A DNA stretch of 47,324 nt, taken from positions 1 to 47,324 of the forward strand of contig NZ_SSNI01000044.1 of NCBI RefSeq assembly GCF_010015475.1, read 5' to 3'. Every line of letters starts with the position of its first letter. The stretch's first letter is position 1. The notes beneath the pieces were generated by a model that was given only the letters and a program-made list of their open reading frames with translations, searched no databases and was not told the DNA's origin. The stretch is from Pontibacter pamirensis (GTDB lineage Bacteria > Bacteroidota > Bacteroidia > Cytophagales > Hymenobacteraceae). This document shows positions 16,816 through 26,173 of this stretch, one piece after another. The position numbers and the translations under genes were made by a program.

Positions 16816-18249
16816 TTAGTTTTTTAACTCGTCCAGCAGTTGCTGCAGCTTTTCTTTGGTATAAGTCTTCCCCCCGAAAATAACAGTATGTATGAGTTGG
16901 GTATGGCTTATGTCCTCCAGCGGGTTACTCTCCAGAAGAACAAGATCCGCTACTTTCCCTTTTTCTACAGTGCCATATTGCGCTGTTTTCCCCATAAACT
17001 GAGCGCCGTTGATGGTAGCGGTGCGGAGCGCTTGGGCAGGAGTGAGGCCTGCTTCTACCATTTGCTCCAGCTCCTTGTGCAACGAGATACCGGGATACAC
17101 ATAAGAGTTATAAGCGCCGGCATCGGAGCCAGCCAGTATAGTGACGCCTGCAGCCTGCATGGCGGGCACCAGGGTATGAAACCTGTTGTTCAGGTTGTTC
17201 ATAAACTGTATCGATTCCGCTGAACGGCGCTTGGCGCTGTTAATCCGGCGGGCGTATGTTTGTTCAATGCCGTCTCCAATATAAGCCAGATACTTGTCTG
17301 TGCTGTGGTCGTCCTGGTGTAGATTATCCAGCACCTCACTGATGTGTAAGGTAGGCACCACGGCAGCATTAGCAGCAGCCATGCGTTGGAAAAAGCGTTG
17401 TGCAGTGGCTGTATCGTATGATTCATAAAGCCAGTCGAGGGCTGTGTAGAAGCCAACCGGTTTTTCTGTTTCGTAACTGGCCTGGATAACGTTGGTGATG
17501 CTGTCTTCCTTTGGAGAGCCTGACTTAAAAGAGTAATACAGGTGCTCTGTTATATCAAGGCCACTGTCGATGGCCTCACCAAGGGAAACGGTGAAAGGCA
17601 TATGCCCTGCCGTCATCATGCCTCTTGCCTCGGCTTCTTTTACAATAGCCAGAAAAACATCCCCTGAAATAGTGCTGTCATAAATCTTAACGAAATCTAC
17701 TCCCATTAGCTGAAGTGAGTCCAGGGCCGCGGGTACTTCCGCCACTGTGGCAACTTCAATAGAGCCTTCCCAGACAGGATTGGGCCCGTCCAGTTTAGGA
17801 CCTGCTGTAATAATTCGGGGTCCTACCAGTTCGCCCGCTGCTATCTGGTCCCGCCATTGCCGGATAGCTGGGTACAGGTCACCGCCGGCATCACGCACAG
17901 TTGTTACGCCATTGGCAATAAAGAGCGGAAGCAGGTTCTTGTTTTCTTCCTTTAGAGCCTCACCGCCACGCAAATGAATGTGGTTGTCCCAAAGGCCCGG
18001 GATGATGTATTTTCCCTGTGCATCTATGGTAGTGGCTGCATTGTATTTGCTTGCTGCCCCCGTGTCTGAGATTTCCTGAATAACACCTTCATCTATTACC
18101 AGGGTTTTGCCAGTCAGCACTTCGCCTGCAGCTACATCCACTATGTTCGCGTTTGTGAGGATAAGGTCGTGGTTGTTTTGTTGGGTAGCGGCACATCCTG
18201 CCAGCAAAGAACTGCTGAGAAATAAGGCAAGAAAAGTATGAATTCTCAT
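16816..18249 (-). CDS. Amidohydrolase-family lipoprotein (imidazolonepropionase-like)
   Basis: A 477-residue metal-dependent hydrolase with a lipoprotein signal (SSSLLAGCAATQQ, Cys near residue 19). Metal-site motifs are visible: NHIHL (HxH), DFVKIYD (bridging Lys), GHMPF, TEHLYY and GSDAG with the catalytic Asp. The family hydrolyses amide or related bonds, often of dipeptides or lactones; the substrate is not predictable. A second related copy lies at 38122-39513. A GNAT gene ends 38 bases upstream on the same strand, so they may be co-transcribed. Confidence 0.82.
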   Translation of the reverse strand: MRIHTFLALFLSSSLLAGCAATQQNNHDLILTNANIVDVAAGEVLTGKTLVIDEGVIQEISDTGAASKYNAATTIDAQGKYIIPGLWDNHIHLRGGEALKEENKNLLPLFIANGVTTVRDAGGDLYPAIRQWRDQIAAGELVGPRIITAGPKLDGPNPVWEGSIEVATVAEVPAALDSLQLMGVDFVKIYDSTISGDVFLAIVKEAEARGMMTAGHMPFTVSLGEAIDSGLDITEHLYYSFKSGSPKEDSITNVIQASYETEKPVGFYTALDWLYESYDTATAQRFFQRMAAANAAVVPTLHISEVLDNLHQDDHSTDKYLAYIGDGIEQTYARRINSAKRRSAESIQFMNNLNNRFHTLVPAMQAAGVTILAGSDAGAYNSYVYPGISLHKELEQMVEAGLTPAQALRTATINGAQFMGKTAQYGTVEKGKVADLVLLESNPLEDISHTQLIHTVIFGGKTYTKEKLQQLLDELKN

Positions 18250-18287
18250 GTTGAGGAGGATAAGTAAAAAAGTATAGGTCTTCGAAT

Positions 18288-18770
18288 TTAGCTTTTTTTA
18301 GCTGTAGAAGAAACATCCAGTATCATGTGCTGCGTGGAAGGGCTAAAGCCTTGTGATTCCCAGAAACGGATAGCGGCTTTATTTTTAACAGATACCTGCA
18401 GTTCAATGTGGTCAGCCCCATTATCTGTCAACCATTTTTTAGCTGCTTCTACCAATTCATTGCCAATACCTGTGCCCCTGTACTGTTCCTGCACAACGGT
18501 TTCTGCTATGTAGCCTTTTTTTGAAAATTTAAAGCCGGGTGCAGCCTGTTTCAGGGTCGCTATAATCATGCCTTGCCAGTTATCTTGCTGCACATATCCG
18601 AAAATGCGAGTGTCTTTGTCTTTCAGCCTTGTCAGCAGTTCTTTCTTCAGTACCTGTTCACTGTTGGGCTTGTACCTGAACACCGGGTGGTGGGGCTGGT
18701 GAAAATCCAGCAGCTCATGCCAGAGTTCATACACTTCATCAATATCTTCTGGTTCGGCTTCTATAATCAC
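18288..18770 (-). CDS. GNAT-family N-acetyltransferase
   Basis: A 160-residue acetyl-CoA-dependent acetyltransferase. The acetyl-CoA pyrophosphate-binding motif is VVQEQYRGTGIGNELVEAA (about 92-110), followed by the fourth-strand region DHIELQVSVKNKAAIRFWESQGF typical of the fold. The acceptor is unknown. Initiation appears to be at GTG (18770); I saw no suitable in-frame ATG close upstream, and the product begins MIIEAEPEDIDEVYELW as relatives do. The amidohydrolase follows after 38 bases. Confidence 0.82.
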   Translation of the reverse strand: MIIEAEPEDIDEVYELWHELLDFHQPHHPVFRYKPNSEQVLKKELLTRLKDKDTRIFGYVQQDNWQGMIIATLKQAAPGFKFSKKGYIAETVVQEQYRGTGIGNELVEAAKKWLTDNGADHIELQVSVKNKAAIRFWESQGFSPSTQHMILDVSSTAKKS

Positions 18771-18844
18771 TGGGCAGGTTTTTGAATGATATACGCATCT
18801 GTTGTATGACGCTCAATTGAGAGGCTTGGTTGAGCGAATTTCAG

Positions 18845-19417
18845 TTACGCTATTACAATATCATGCTTGTCTAACAAGCCTGGCAGCCCTGTCAGGGAAA
18901 ATTTCGCTTTCTTGATTTTGTTGATGTCAGGGTCGATGGAAAAATTGCTGGCCGACCGGAAGTCTACCTTTTCTAATATTGTCTGGTCAAAGACAGTTTG
19001 GCTCAAGTCACAATCGCTGAATGTGGAGCCGGTTAAATCAGATTGGGTAAAGTTGGCTTCTTTAATGCTGCAGCCATCGAAGGTGGTTTTCCTAATTTTC
19101 CTTCTGAAGAAAGAAACAAAGTCGAGGATGCAGTTGCTGAAGCTTACAGAGAAAAGAAACTCATTACAGGCGCTGAAGTCAACGCCCATTACTTTGCAGT
19201 TATGGAATGCAACGGTTTTTAATCCGGTATACTCCAGCCGCATCATACTCAGGTTGCAGTCCTTGAACCGGCAATCAATAAAGTCGTTGCCGGAAAAGTT
19301 GCTGCCTGAAAAGTCGCAGTTGGTAAAGGAACAGTCTTCAAACTCTCTCCCCGACACAACCTTATTCGCGTAATTGATTTTATCAAAAGTCTTGTCGCTG
19401 TGGTGTGTTTCCTTCAT
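18845..19417 (-). CDS. Pentapeptide repeat protein
   Basis: A 190-residue protein of tandem pentapeptides with central F or L (CSFTNCDFSGSNFSGNDF, ANFTQSDLTGSTFSDCDL), predicted to form a right-handed quadrilateral beta-helix. A non-repeat hinge occurs near residues 60-100, and the C-terminus (NFSIDPDINKIKKAKF) resembles Qnr/McbG-like proteins in length and ending. Such proteins can mimic DNA and protect gyrase, but most chromosomal members are untested, so quinolone protection is only a possibility. It starts nine bases after the NTF2-like gene and is probably co-transcribed with it. Confidence 0.85.
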   Translation of the reverse strand: MKETHHSDKTFDKINYANKVVSGREFEDCSFTNCDFSGSNFSGNDFIDCRFKDCNLSMMRLEYTGLKTVAFHNCKVMGVDFSACNEFLFSVSFSNCILDFVSFFRRKIRKTTFDGCSIKEANFTQSDLTGSTFSDCDLSQTVFDQTILEKVDFRSASNFSIDPDINKIKKAKFSLTGLPGLLDKHDIVIA

Positions 19418-19426
19418 TTCGGGTTG

Positions 19427-19855
19427 CTATTGGGCTTTATCAGGAGAGATGAAGGTCACCTCTACAATTTCATTATTTTTTACTCTGTATACTGCAATGG
19501 CATCGAACCGGGGCTGATCTTTGCTGCGTCTCACCTTTTCGTGATCAATCACCACATTGCCTGCTATGATCCTGTTTACCACTTCACAATGTAAATCAGG
19601 CGTGTTCGCAAACATCTGGCCGTATCTTTTTCTCAGTTCCTCTCTGCCCTGGTAACTGAGCACCCCCGGCTGCCGGTATACCTTCACGGTATCGCTGAAA
19701 GCTTTTGCAAAGGTGTCGATGTCGCGGTTGTTATAGCCTTGCAGTTGCAGTTTAACAGGGGTTGTTACGGATGATGTATCGGGCGTGGTCTGCGCTTTTG
19801 CTGACAGGGCAGTTGCCGCCAGCAAGATGAAAATCAGGAAATGTTTCAGGTACAT
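19427..19855 (-). CDS. Secreted NTF2-like (SnoaL-type) protein
   Basis: A 142-residue protein with a signal peptide (FLIFILLAATALSAKAQ). The mature part has the NTF2-like pattern: LQGYNNRDIDTFAKAFSDTVKVY, then GREELRKRYGQMFAN and HCEVVNRIIAGNVVIDHEKV, ending VYRVKNNEIVEVTFI. This cone-shaped fold binds small ligands or acts as a steroid-isomerase-like enzyme; the specific function is unknown. It is followed after nine bases by the pentapeptide repeat gene. Confidence 0.78.
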   Translation of the reverse strand: MYLKHFLIFILLAATALSAKAQTTPDTSSVTTPVKLQLQGYNNRDIDTFAKAFSDTVKVYRQPGVLSYQGREELRKRYGQMFANTPDLHCEVVNRIIAGNVVIDHEKVRRSKDQPRFDAIAVYRVKNNEIVEVTFISPDKAQ

Positions 19856-19978
19856 AGGCTTTATGGGTATAGTGTTAAGTGCTGCTGCAAATTTGAGGAA
19901 AACAGCAGAATTTTCGAAACCTGCTACAGTATAAGATGTGTCTATTCAGAATGGCCTGTAGGCAGGCAGCCTTGGGTT

Positions 19979-20887
19979 CTAATTTGAGAGATTCTCTAGC
20001 ATGATTTCTTTGTACATTTCTATCGGCATCATACCTGCTTCCATTCTTCGCTTATCCAGGTTTTCCATGTCCTCTGTTGGCGCTAATTCAACTGTTTTGT
20101 TTGCCGGGTCAATATGCGAAAACTGTGTGCCATAGCGTTGTTTTTCTCCTGCATTGCTTTTTATGCGGTCATATAAGTAGGCATAACTCTGCCCGTCCAT
20201 GTCACCGTTTTGAACTGCCTGCTCTATGTTGGGCAACTGCGATTTTTGCCATTCTTTGTCATAATCAGCATGCTGAATCATTATAAATATCCCGCTCATT
20301 GCATCTTTGCCAACCATTTCCTTTGTTGGAAAGCCATGCTCCCTGAATATTTCTTTTAACCTTTCCCTGTTTCGGTCGTCTACTCCTTCTCCTTCGTTTG
20401 CTATCTCAGCTTTAATTAGACTGTATTTTGTGATGATGTCTTCCTGTAAATTTCCTCTTACAGCCTGATCATCGACATACATTTTAACGAGCTCCATCTG
20501 TAGCTTTGGGTTACTGACCTTCTCTTTCTCAATTGATTTGCAAACGTCAACATCATTCAGGTTCTGGGTGAACAAATTTGTGTTACATAAAACCTGGAGC
20601 GTCTCCTGGTCCTGACCGTTTATAACCTGGACAAGCTTTTCTCTTTTACCAAGTTTGTCTAATATTTCTAATCCTGTTATTAAAAACTTAGGTTCAATTT
20701 CCGAGCTTTCCGACAAAAGTGAATCAAATTGCAATTCACCTAACTGATAATTTTCATCCGTGGATGAGACAATCATTCGCCAACCCAGTTTCCACTTCTC
20801 TATCTCAGAGAGCTTCTCTTCTTTTTCGGTGGCAGTACATGAAGAAATCAATAAGATGAGTATGAGTATGCTCAAGTTTTTTTTCAT
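19979..20887 (-). CDS. DUF6624-containing lipoprotein
   Basis: A 302-residue lipoprotein (LILILLISSCTATEKEE, Cys at about residue 17). The C-terminal half contains REIFREHGFPTKEMVGKDAM, FIMIQHADYDKEWQKSQLP, YAYLYDRI and QRYGTQF, which I recognise as the DUF6624 landmark series. The N-terminal half is helical and unassigned. The function of DUF6624 is unknown. It stands alone, with 95 bases to the GH95 gene stop and 123 bases to the NTF2-like gene start. Confidence 0.75.
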   Translation of the reverse strand: MKKNLSILILILLISSCTATEKEEKLSEIEKWKLGWRMIVSSTDENYQLGELQFDSLLSESSEIEPKFLITGLEILDKLGKREKLVQVINGQDQETLQVLCNTNLFTQNLNDVDVCKSIEKEKVSNPKLQMELVKMYVDDQAVRGNLQEDIITKYSLIKAEIANEGEGVDDRNRERLKEIFREHGFPTKEMVGKDAMSGIFIMIQHADYDKEWQKSQLPNIEQAVQNGDMDGQSYAYLYDRIKSNAGEKQRYGTQFSHIDPANKTVELAPTEDMENLDKRRMEAGMMPIEMYKEIMLENLSN

Positions 20888-20982
20888 GGAATTTGTTTTC
20901 GTGATGCAAAAAAGTTTGATTATGCATTAGCAAAGCCACCGTTAAGGTTTTCTTTGATAGGAATGGGAGGTTAAAATGAGAG

Positions 20983-23316
20983 TTAAAGCTGCTTCAGGTT
21001 TCCATCCAGCACATAGCTTTTGCCCTTCTCCGTCTTCAGCGTAACTACCTGGTCTCCGTAACGAACCTGGCAGGGGTTGCCCAGTTTGGAGAGTATCTTA
21101 ACCTGCTTCAGTTTTCCCGCTTCCCAATCTATGTCTACCTCAAAACCTCCGCGTGCTACGATACCTTGAATATATCCCTGCTGCCAGGCAGCAGGCAAAG
21201 CAGGTAACAGCTGTATTTCCCCGGCGTGGCTCTGCATCAGCATCTCTGTGATACCTGCGGTGGCACCAAAGTTACCGTCAATCTGGAAAGGCGGGTGCGT
21301 GTCGAAAAGGTTCGGCAAGGTGGATTTGCGCAGCAGGGCCAGCAGGTTCTCGTATGCCGCCTCGCCGTCCTGCAAGCGGGCAAAGAAATTGATAATCCAG
21401 GCGCGGCTCCAGCCGGTGTGCCCGCCTCCCTGAGACAATCGGTAGTCGATGGTTTTGCGGGCAGCCTCCATTAGCTCCGGGTGCTGCTGCTTTGTTATCT
21501 GCCGGCCGGGGTGCAGGGCGAACAGGTGCGAAATGTGACGGTGGCCTGGTTCATTTTCTTCAAACTCCTCTGTCCACTCCATAATGCGGCCATCACTGCC
21601 AATTTTGGTGGGCGCTAAACGGGTGAGTATCTTCTCGAGGCGTCGGCGAAAAGCAGCATCTCTATTTAGTTCCCGGCTTGCGGCAATGGTGTTGCTGAGT
21701 AAGTCCCGGATAATCATGTGGTCCATCGTCGGACCCATCACCATGGTGGCTACTTCGCCGTCTTCAGTCTTAAAAGTATTTTCCGGCGAAATGGAAGGAC
21801 CGGATACCAGTTGCTTCGTATCCGGGTTTTCTACGAGCCAGTTGGCGCAGAACTCCGCGGCCTCTTTCATGACGGGGTAAGCTAGCTCTTTCAGGTAAGC
21901 TTTGTCTTCGGTGAACAGGTAATGCTCCCACAGGTGCTGCGCACTCCAAGCCATACCCATCGGCCACATCGCCCAGCGCGGTTCGCCATAAGTTTCGGTA
22001 AAAAGCCAAGGGTCTGTCGTGAAGTGAGCCACTGTTCCTTTTATACCATACATGTCGCGGGCGGTTTTGCGGGCATCGGGGCGTAGTGCATCCAGGAAAG
22101 TCAGGAAGGGCATGTGCATCTCCGACAGGTTAGTGATCTCTGCGGGCCAATAGTTCATCTGTATGTTGATGTTGATGTGGTAGTCGGCGCTCCAGGGAGG
22201 GGTGAGGCCGTCGGCCCAGATGCCCTGCAGGTTAGCAGGCAAGCCACCCGGCCGTGAACTGCAGATGAGCAGGTAACGACCAAACTGATAGTATAACTCC
22301 ACGAGTTGCGGGTCGATGTTGCCGTTCTGCATCGCCACGAGGCGGGCGTCGGTGGGGAAATAAGCCGCATCGGTTGTGCCCAGATGTAAGTCAACACGCT
22401 TGAAGTACTGCTGGTAATCGGCTATATGATCTTTCTTTAGAGCTTCATAATCTTTATTTGCAACAGAATCCAATTGTGTGGCAGCCATAGCCAGTTGCTC
22501 GCTGCCCCGGTAATCAGTAGCGGCCGTTAAGAGAAGCGTTATGGCGTCTGCATTTTCTACCCGGATGCTTTCTCCAGCTGCATTTTTAGTACCACCTTCC
22601 TGCAGCACTTTTAGGCGCGCTACCATCCTTACGCCCGTTCCATCGCCTACGTGCTCGCTCATAATGATTTCATCCCCTGCCAGTTCCAGCTTAGCCTTGT
22701 TTCCGGGCCTGCTCATGTTTAGGGCGAAAGTCAGGGCACCGGGCTTGCTAGCCGTAAGCCGCACCACCAGCGCCTGGTCGGGGGCACTGGAGAAGATTTC
22801 GCGGGTAAAGGTGACATCACCAGCGCGGTAGCTTACTTTAGCTACGGCTGTCTCCAGGTCTAGTTCCCGGCGGTATTCGGTAATATCTTTTGTAACGGGG
22901 CCAAAATCAAGCTGCAGGTCGCCCAGCGTCTGGTAGGTGCTGTGGATTTTCTTGTCGCCCATCATTTTTTCCTGAGCCAGGTCCCGTGCTTCCGCGTATT
23001 GGCCGGCAAAAAGCAGTGCCCGTACCTTCGGCAAGGTAGCACGTGCTTCCGGGTTCACAAAGTCAGCTGGCTTGCCTGTCCAGACAGACTCCTCGTTTAG
23101 CTGCAGCCGCTCTATTGCCACGCCACCAAAGACCATGGCACCCAATCTGCCATTGCCTACAGGCAGCGCTTCGGCCCAGGTGGAAGCAGGATGGCTGAAC
23201 CACATTTTCAGGTCGTCAGGTGGGGGTTGTTTTTCCTGAGCTACAGAAGCAAAGACGGAGAGTAGGCAAAGGAGTAGGGGGAAGAACTGCTTTGTGTATG
23301 GCTTTGATTGGTGCAT
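20983..23316 (-). CDS. GH95 alpha-L-fucosidase
   Basis: A 777-residue secreted glycosidase. After a signal peptide (FFPLLLCLLSVFASVAQ) the mature protein begins DLKMWFSHPASTWAEALPVGNGRLGAMVFGG, the GH95 N-terminal hallmark. The paired asparagines of INIQMNYWPAE (about 380-390), the Glu of SISPENTF (about 509) and the Asp of IDGNFGATAG (about 679) correspond to the catalytic set defined for Bifidobacterium AfcA. HTGWSRAW is also conserved. The family releases alpha-1,2-linked fucose or galactose by inversion. No SusCD genes adjoin it. Confidence 0.9.
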   Translation of the reverse strand: MHQSKPYTKQFFPLLLCLLSVFASVAQEKQPPPDDLKMWFSHPASTWAEALPVGNGRLGAMVFGGVAIERLQLNEESVWTGKPADFVNPEARATLPKVRALLFAGQYAEARDLAQEKMMGDKKIHSTYQTLGDLQLDFGPVTKDITEYRRELDLETAVAKVSYRAGDVTFTREIFSSAPDQALVVRLTASKPGALTFALNMSRPGNKAKLELAGDEIIMSEHVGDGTGVRMVARLKVLQEGGTKNAAGESIRVENADAITLLLTAATDYRGSEQLAMAATQLDSVANKDYEALKKDHIADYQQYFKRVDLHLGTTDAAYFPTDARLVAMQNGNIDPQLVELYYQFGRYLLICSSRPGGLPANLQGIWADGLTPPWSADYHININIQMNYWPAEITNLSEMHMPFLTFLDALRPDARKTARDMYGIKGTVAHFTTDPWLFTETYGEPRWAMWPMGMAWSAQHLWEHYLFTEDKAYLKELAYPVMKEAAEFCANWLVENPDTKQLVSGPSISPENTFKTEDGEVATMVMGPTMDHMIIRDLLSNTIAASRELNRDAAFRRRLEKILTRLAPTKIGSDGRIMEWTEEFEENEPGHRHISHLFALHPGRQITKQQHPELMEAARKTIDYRLSQGGGHTGWSRAWIINFFARLQDGEAAYENLLALLRKSTLPNLFDTHPPFQIDGNFGATAGITEMLMQSHAGEIQLLPALPAAWQQGYIQGIVARGGFEVDIDWEAGKLKQVKILSKLGNPCQVRYGDQVVTLKTEKGKSYVLDGNLKQL

Positions 23317-23434
23317 GTAAAGGTTACCGGCTTGGTTAGAGTAAGGTTAAATATAAACTTAAATGATGTCTTTCTATCATCTGATGGTGGGTATATGTAT
23401 CAGGCTGTAGTTTTTGAGGACCCGAATGAAAGAT

Positions 23435-23478
23435 AATGCCCCTGGTGCTGCTCATAATTGAATAGCATCAGGGGCATT
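23435..23478 (-). terminator. Hairpin downstream of lipoprotein gene
   Basis: Fifteen-base arms at 23435-23449 and 23464-23478 pair with one G-T wobble (AATGCCCCTG...CAGGGGCATT). It lies 27 bases after the stop of the gene at 23505. The T tract on the minus strand is weak. Confidence 0.55.
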
Positions 23479-23504
23479 GTATATTGTGAAACGAACAGGT
23501 GGTG

Positions 23505-24221
23505 CTACTCTTTTGTGTATATCAATTCATAAGCCTGTAAGGCAAGCGTGTCGTTCTGGCTCAGCTGGCTGTAATCAGGCTGACTCTTTAGCTCGTTGTA
23601 TATGTTACTTCTAGAGTACCGGTTACCGCCGTACCCTGGATTAGTGTTAACCAGCAAATAGTTCAGCAAGGGGAAATGCAACTGGTCAGACTTAAGATAA
23701 GCTACCTGTTTTTCCACAACCTTTAACATTGTTGAGTAACCTGTAGCAGTTGGAAGAGGCTGTTCTTTTCTATAGGCGTAGTCGTGCCTGTAAAACCCTT
23801 GCTGCAGTTTACGCAGCATTGCCTCTTCCTTAGGTGTCCATACCAAAGTAGATGTGTCTGTTGAAATAAACTCAACTAGTTCTCCGCTCTTCCTGATAGA
23901 GTAGTTTTGCCAGCTGTAGTTATACACCCTCTTTCCTTTCGCTGCTGATGCGGATATGATGTGAACAGAATCTGCTTCTGCAGGAGAAATATTCTGCATA
24001 AAATTATAGGGAAGCAGGAACTGTCCGCCGTTTTTTTCGACAAACCGGTCTATCACCTGCCAGTCTACTATTTCCCCTTCCCTGGAAAAAAGCCTGACCT
24101 GTGAACTGGTTCTGTATTGTATACTATGGTAAGTGGCGGGGTATTGTAGTACAACCTCGTCCTTGTCCTTCTCACATGCCACTAAGCCGAACAGCAGCAT
24201 ACAGAGGTAAAATTTTTTCAT
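23505..24221 (-). CDS. Hypothetical lipoprotein
   Basis: A 238-residue protein with a short lipoprotein signal (YLCMLLFGLVAC, Cys at 16) followed by charged EKDKDEVV. I recognise no domain. The mature part is mixed alpha/beta with many Tyr and Gln residues and a DRFVEKNGGQFLLPYNFM stretch resembling a folded, putative zinc-protease-like tail (LLNYLLVNTNPGYGG), but no HExxH is present. The position between GH95 and rluF suggests no operon partner. Confidence 0.6.
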   Translation of the reverse strand: MKKFYLCMLLFGLVACEKDKDEVVLQYPATYHSIQYRTSSQVRLFSREGEIVDWQVIDRFVEKNGGQFLLPYNFMQNISPAEADSVHIISASAAKGKRVYNYSWQNYSIRKSGELVEFISTDTSTLVWTPKEEAMLRKLQQGFYRHDYAYRKEQPLPTATGYSTMLKVVEKQVAYLKSDQLHFPLLNYLLVNTNPGYGGNRYSRSNIYNELKSQPDYSQLSQNDTLALQAYELIYTKE

Positions 24222-24400
24222 GGGTATAGTTTATTTGCGGTGAGGAACGGTGGCGTGATACAAACTTGAACTTTACAAGTATCCTGTCCCATTCTTGCTG
24301 TAAATATGTGTAATATCTGTTATTATAGCATGTGCTTCAGCAAGTATTATTTGTTCTTTTTATTTGTTGATAGACAAGTAGAAAGGCATCAATCTGTCAA

Positions 24401-24433
24401 AAAAATCCCCTGCCACTAGGGAGCGGCAGGGGA
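24401..24433 (-). terminator. Intrinsic terminator of rluF
   Basis: TCCCCTGCC (24406-24414) pairs with GGCAGGGGA (24425-24433). On the minus strand the stem is followed by TTTTTT (plus-strand A run at 24399-24405). It lies about 37 bases after the rluF stop. Confidence 0.8.
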
Positions 24434-24469
24434 AGAGGAATAACTATTGCAATAAAATAAATTACTGTT

Positions 24470-25465
24470 CTATCTGCTTCGGCCTTTCGGCCTGCCGGAG
24501 GAACTTCCAGGCTTGCCGGTTGCACCTTTATTTCTTCCGGTTGTCTCATTAGGTTTTCCGGGGCCGCGGCTTGTTTTACCGGCTGCACCTTTTTTCCGGA
24601 GCGAAGCAGACTTCGGGTTAACAAAAGTTTCTTTTGGTTTGGCTGGCGCACCCTTCGGCCTGCCAGAGGCAGGTTTTGGTCTGATAGCCGGACGCTGAGG
24701 TGTTTCAGCCGCTTCCTCAAAATAAGAAGCGTCTTCGGTGTTTACAGACTCGGCCACCAATTGATGCAGTGTTTCTGTTTCTTCCTGGGTGAGGTAGCGC
24801 CAGTTGCCTACGGGCTGGTCTCCCAGCTTTATGTTCATCACCCGGATACGTTTCAGTTTAATTACTTTGTAGTCCAGTGCTTCGCACATTCTCCGGATTT
24901 GTCGGTTCAGGCCTTGTGTCAGGACAATCTTAAAAACGTTTTTGCCCTGCTGCTGTACAAAACAGGGCTTGGTTACAGTTTCCAGGATACGTACGCCGCT
25001 GCTCATCTTCGCCACGAATTCAGGAGTTACGGGCTTGTCTACGGTTACAATGTATTCCTTGTCGTGGTTGTTGCCTGCCCGCAGAATCTTGTTGATGATA
25101 TCGCCGTTATTGGTTAGCAGGATAAGCCCTTCTGTCGGGTTATCCAGGCGGCCAATCGGGAAGATGCGCTTCGGGAAACCTATAAAATCAATAATGTTGT
25201 TTTTGTCTTTCGGGTCGGTGGTGGTGGTAACACCAGCGGGCTTGTTGAAAGCGATGTAAATTGGTTTGTCAGTCGGTTTTCTGGATTTAATTGCTTCTCC
25301 GTCTACCGCAACTTTGTCACCGGCTTTTACGGTGGCGCCCATTTTTGCGGTTTTACCGTTGATGGTGACACGCTTTTCTTCAATGTATCGGTCGGCCTCT
25401 CTTCTGGAGCAAAAGCCGGATTCACTGATAAATTTATTTAATCGTGTGGAGGTATCTTCAGACAT
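24470..25465 (-). CDS. rluF: 23S rRNA pseudouridine synthase RluF-like, with basic tail
   Basis: A 331-residue RNA-modifying enzyme. The S4 RNA-binding domain (about 7-55: RLNKFISESGFCSRREADRYI) precedes the RluB/E/F catalytic domain with Asp108 in GRLDNPTEGL. NKILRAGNNHDKEYIVTV and QGLNRQIRRMCEALDYKV closely resemble E. coli RluF, which makes pseudouridine at 23S position 2604. From about residue 258 the protein is a low-complexity tail of Lys, Pro, Gly, Arg and Ala repeats (RPKP, KPK, GRPKG). Such tails occur on several RNA-modifying enzymes in Bacteroidota and may add RNA affinity. A second frame (24397-24720) overlaps the tail as a repeat shadow. Confidence 0.9.
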   Translation of the reverse strand: MSEDTSTRLNKFISESGFCSRREADRYIEEKRVTINGKTAKMGATVKAGDKVAVDGEAIKSRKPTDKPIYIAFNKPAGVTTTTDPKDKNNIIDFIGFPKRIFPIGRLDNPTEGLILLTNNGDIINKILRAGNNHDKEYIVTVDKPVTPEFVAKMSSGVRILETVTKPCFVQQQGKNVFKIVLTQGLNRQIRRMCEALDYKVIKLKRIRVMNIKLGDQPVGNWRYLTQEETETLHQLVAESVNTEDASYFEEAAETPQRPAIRPKPASGRPKGAPAKPKETFVNPKSASLRKKGAAGKTSRGPGKPNETTGRNKGATGKPGSSSGRPKGRSR

Positions 25466-25684
25466 GGGGATTCTTAAAATGTAAGGTGTAGGGTTGTTAA
25501 ATAGAGGAAACCTTTATTTTATACTTACGGAATTGGTGAGAAAGCGTCAGAAAAGGCACTATCTTCTGCAGGAAGTTCAAAGGTTATAGGTGTAAAACTC
25601 CAGTGGCTGTCTGACTATTGAGAAGATGTGCGGGAATTTGTTGATAATCCCCGTTAGGGACAAACCAGGCACAGCAGGGGCAGG

Positions 25685-25906
25685 CTATCTTCTGCTTATC
25701 ATTCTGATATATAGATCTTCTACTTTCTGACGTGCCCAGGGTGTTTTCCGCAAGAATTTTAAGCTGGATTTAATGCTGGGGTTGTTGTTAAAGCTATTGA
25801 TGTTGATTTTATACCCCAGTTCTTCCCAGCCATAATAATCGACTAACTGAACCAGGATCATCTCCAGGGTTCTGCCATGTAAAGGGTTGTTTTTCTGTTC
25901 TTCCAT
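25685..25906 (-). CDS. VF530-family (DUF2132) small DNA-binding-like protein
   Basis: A 73-residue protein with the VF530 signature: NNPLHGRTLEMILVQLVDYYGWEELG, then FNNNPSIKSSLKFLRKTPWARQKVE. The Vibrio fischeri member has a SAP-like fold suggesting DNA binding; the role is unknown. A longer frame starts at 25969, but the MEEQKNNPLHG start at 25906 fits the family length, and a TAnnTTTG box lies just 12 bases upstream of it, so the longer start is unlikely. Confidence 0.85.
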   Translation of the reverse strand: MEEQKNNPLHGRTLEMILVQLVDYYGWEELGYKININSFNNNPSIKSSLKFLRKTPWARQKVEDLYIRMISRR

Positions 25907-25917
25907 CGTATTCCTTG

Positions 25918-25925
25918 CAAAATTA
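25918..25925 (-). promoter_or_regulatory. -7 promoter box for VF530-like gene
   Basis: TAATTTTG on the minus strand matches TAnnTTTG, 12 bases before the ATG at 25906. Transcription would start almost at the start codon, giving a very short leader. Confidence 0.45.
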
Positions 25926-26173
25926 GTTAAATACAGCAAACTAAACACGTTAATTATAGCGAAAGCCAAACATGAAAGTTATGAGCAGGATAAAGGTTGA
26001 ACTGCAATAGTTTACTAGATAAGTTTTGTCAGGCAGGTGCTTAATTCTTTAGGTGCAGGCTCTTATACTGGCAAGGTGTTCGCAAGACATATGGAGGTAG
26101 AGCTAAAGTATACCTTTGACAATTTTTTGATACGGCTTGTGGACTTTTTTTTCTTTTCCGACAGTTTATGAGG

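Noticed and set aside
24397..24720. 107-codon frame overlapping the rluF tail
   Set aside because: It is the out-of-frame reading of the repetitive tail DNA and runs through the rluF terminator.
16816..25906. Polysaccharide utilisation locus around GH95
   Set aside because: No SusC/SusD pair, sulfatase, sugar kinase or regulator adjoins GH95, and neighbours are unrelated.
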